From IMG/VR virus record IMGVR_UViG_3300007735_000604, positions 1-31,274 of that record: a DNA stretch of 31,274 bases, one strand, 5' to 3'. Shown here piece after piece: positions 30,234 through 31,274 of the stretch. Position 1 is the first letter of the stretch. Each line of letters begins with the position of its first letter. This DNA comes from a virus. The notes under the pieces were generated by a model. That model saw only the letters and a program-made list of their open reading frames with translations, did no database searches and was not told the DNA's origin. A program made the position numbers and the translations under genes.

Positions 30234-30431
30234 TTATTCCATATTTTTTTCTGCATTATCAATTGACGACATTGTTATTGCTTGATTTGCCGCCGCAATT
30301 TGCACTTCAGCCTGATTTTTTATCAACATCCATACATTAACAGATGTCTCTAATGGCAATTTTCCCAATCCATTGAGGATAACTTGAGCATCCGATACCT
30401 TAATCTTCAGATTAATTTCTAAATTTTCCAT
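30234..30431 (-). CDS. Small conserved phage protein, 65 aa (paralogue of 17679-17873)
   Basis: Same layout as the 17679-17873 product: LEINLKIKVSDAQVILNGLG, then SVNVWMLIKNQAEVQIAA, i.e. beta strand, V-x-ILxxLG, helix with Q/A-rich end. Function unknown. ATG 30431 is preferred over GTG 30437 because AAGGGAAG lies at suitable spacing before it. Confidence 0.76.
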   Translation of the reverse strand: MENLEINLKIKVSDAQVILNGLGKLPLETSVNVWMLIKNQAEVQIAAANQAITMSSIDNAEKNME

Positions 30432-30442
30432 GTTCACTTCCC

Positions 30443-30754
30443 TTAGAACGGTGGATTTTGCGGTTGTATAATAGGTTGAGACAAAGCAACAATTTGTCTT
30501 CCTATTTCTGTTTCAACACCTGTCATGCTGATCTCTTGAGAAACCCATTCATATGCCATTTCTTGGGTAATATCAGCATATGGTATGAATTGAGCGGGAT
30601 TTGGCGTTCCAAGTTTAACTGTGCCTGAAGATGATGACGTAACGATCCCATCCGTACCTGTGCAAATCCAATTGATCCCAATGACGACGTTTTGTAACGC
30701 GCCTTCTTGCGGGTTCACGATGAATTGCGGAAAGGTCCAAGTGAAAGTTGCCAT
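30443..30754 (-). CDS. DUF7936-like small virion-region protein, 103 aa
   Basis: The opening MATFTWTFPQFIVNPQEGAL...VVIGINWICTGTDG is typical of a small protein (recalled as DUF7936) found beside tail fibres in marine and freshwater phages. It is mostly beta structure with a proline-rich end (PIIQPQNPPF). It may be a fibre-associated or chaperone-like protein. Start at 30754, one nt after the upstream TAA. Confidence 0.75.
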   Translation of the reverse strand: MATFTWTFPQFIVNPQEGALQNVVIGINWICTGTDGIVTSSSSGTVKLGTPNPAQFIPYADITQEMAYEWVSQEISMTGVETEIGRQIVALSQPIIQPQNPPF

Positions 30755-30755
30755 C

Positions 30756-31274
30756 TTATAAGTTTCCCGTATTTGTTGACGGGAAAGCACGACCTTTACC
30801 CCAAATTATACGAACAGCACCTACTGCGCCGTTACCGGGTCCGGGGCCGTTGTTACCGCCGCCACCGCCATAAGCGCCACCATCACCTGTCTGATTGTTC
30901 TGCCCGCCACCGCCGTTGGCACCGCCAGAACCACCATATCCACCAAAAGCACCTGTTGCATGGCCCGCGCCGCTTGCACCCTCGCCAAGCAAACCTACAC
31001 CACCACCGCCAGAGCCGCCGTTGTTATTTGTACCGCCGTCGTAGCCACCCGCGCCACCGCCGCCACCTACGCCGCTTCCAACGTTGGCATCGCCACCTTG
31101 ACCAGAATCACCACCTGCACCGCCGCCACCGTAGGAACCATTACCACCGCGTCCGCCGCCATCGCCAACGTAATTACCGCCCGTGTTGCCATTAGCGCCG
31201 AGACCCGCGACAGTACTTGTATTGATGAAGTAGCTGTTGCCCGCCTGTCCCGAATTTGTGGGCGCTCCTACGAC
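30756..31274 (-). CDS. Glycine-rich tail fibre/adhesin C-terminus (partial, runs off right edge)
   Basis: The frame is open from the right edge to TAA at 30756, giving at least 172 residues. About half are glycine, in GGGGAGG-, GGSGGANGGGG-type runs with interspersed aromatic and polar residues, ending in GAVRIIWGKGRAFPSTNT. That ending is a recurrent C-terminus of phage tail fibres/tip proteins. The glycine-rich body resembles the polyglycine-sandwich lectin-like tips of T4-type gp38 adhesins, so a receptor-binding role is likely. An internal ATG at 30992 is not the true start. Confidence 0.82.
   Translation of the reverse strand, partial: VVGAPTNSGQAGNSYFINTSTVAGLGANGNTGGNYVGDGGGRGGNGSYGGGGAGGDSGQGGDANVGSGVGGGGGAGGYDGGTNNNGGSGGGGVGLLGEGASGAGHATGAFGGYGGSGGANGGGGQNNQTGDGGAYGGGGGNNGPGPGNGAVGAVRIIWGKGRAFPSTNTGNL

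Noticed and set aside
30707-31195. Rightward His/Arg-rich frame of 162 codons at the right edge
   Set aside because: It is the reverse of the glycine-rich repeats; composition is forced by the tail-tip gene on the other strand.
1-31274. tRNA genes, CRISPR arrays, insertion sequences, integrase/attachment sites
   Set aside because: Reading both strands by eye I saw no cloverleaf-like tRNA, transposase, integrase or regular repeat array; short or unusual ones could be missed without a scan.

Overview
The window is a continuous piece of a tailed double-stranded DNA phage genome (Caudoviricetes, podovirus-like). The evidence is a terminase pair, a P22-gp4/SU10-type head-tail adaptor, a P22-gp10-like tail hub, a glycine-rich tail tip, a GH108 endolysin with a GTA-type holin, and no tape measure, tail tube or baseplate. 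GH108 lysins and 3-TM GTA-type holins point to a Gram-negative, probably proteobacterial (perhaps alphaproteobacterial) host; that is inference. No portal, capsid, integrase, replicative DNA polymerase or RNA polymerase gene was recognised. Both window edges cut genes: terL at the left, a tail fibre/adhesin at the right.

Layout, left to right. (1) 1-2040, minus: terminase large (partial) and small subunits. (2) 2041-2382: an AT-rich, low-complexity intergenic stretch. (3) 2404-8776, minus: an accessory/early region of about twenty small genes, mostly overlapping by 1-4 nt. It is cut into short transcription units by five near-identical leader modules (conserved box, variable hairpin, invariant Shine-Dalgarno block) and by terminators. 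Two small genes of 45 and 52 codons, and a 58-codon membrane protein, lie in this region and are easy to miss. (4) 8763-14146, minus: a DNA recombination/repair operon. In transcription order it is a RecA-fold (Sak4/AAA_24-like) ATPase, a DUF669-type SSB-like protein, an attenuator-like terminator, a YqaJ exonuclease, a DNA methyltransferase, a PD-(D/E)XK protein, an SF2 helicase, a VRR-NUC nuclease and small genes. (5) 14147-14239: divergent control region. (6) 14240-17734, plus: an XRE/Cro-like regulator, a 755-aa primase-polymerase/helicase, and four small AT-rich genes. (7) 17679-31274, minus: the late virion/lysis operon, read from the right edge inward. It runs tail adhesin, DUF7936-like protein, small conserved proteins, lysis genes (TM/coiled-coil protein, holin, endolysin), adaptor, gp10-like hub, structural proteins, a GNAT-fold protein, an S74/lytic-transglycosylase multidomain protein and a putative internal virion protein. 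It ends tail-to-tail with the plus-strand arm.

Working model: the XRE regulator at the divergent region controls the recombination operon and the primase arm. The prim-pol/helicase starts replication, while the recombinase, SSB and exonuclease handle recombination-dependent replication or repair. The leader modules give the small early genes separate, individually tuned expression. Late genes are read from a promoter right of the window, and terminase from the AT-rich intergenic region.

The best candidate for something undescribed is the five-copy leader module at 2901-8590: its sequence blocks are conserved and the hairpin between them is conserved in place but different in sequence each time. 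Also notable are a virion protein with an S74 chaperone-protease domain in the middle rather than at the C-terminus, a Tat-signal-like phage protein, and paralogous small proteins near both ends of the late operon. All family names are from reading motifs by eye; no database search was run.
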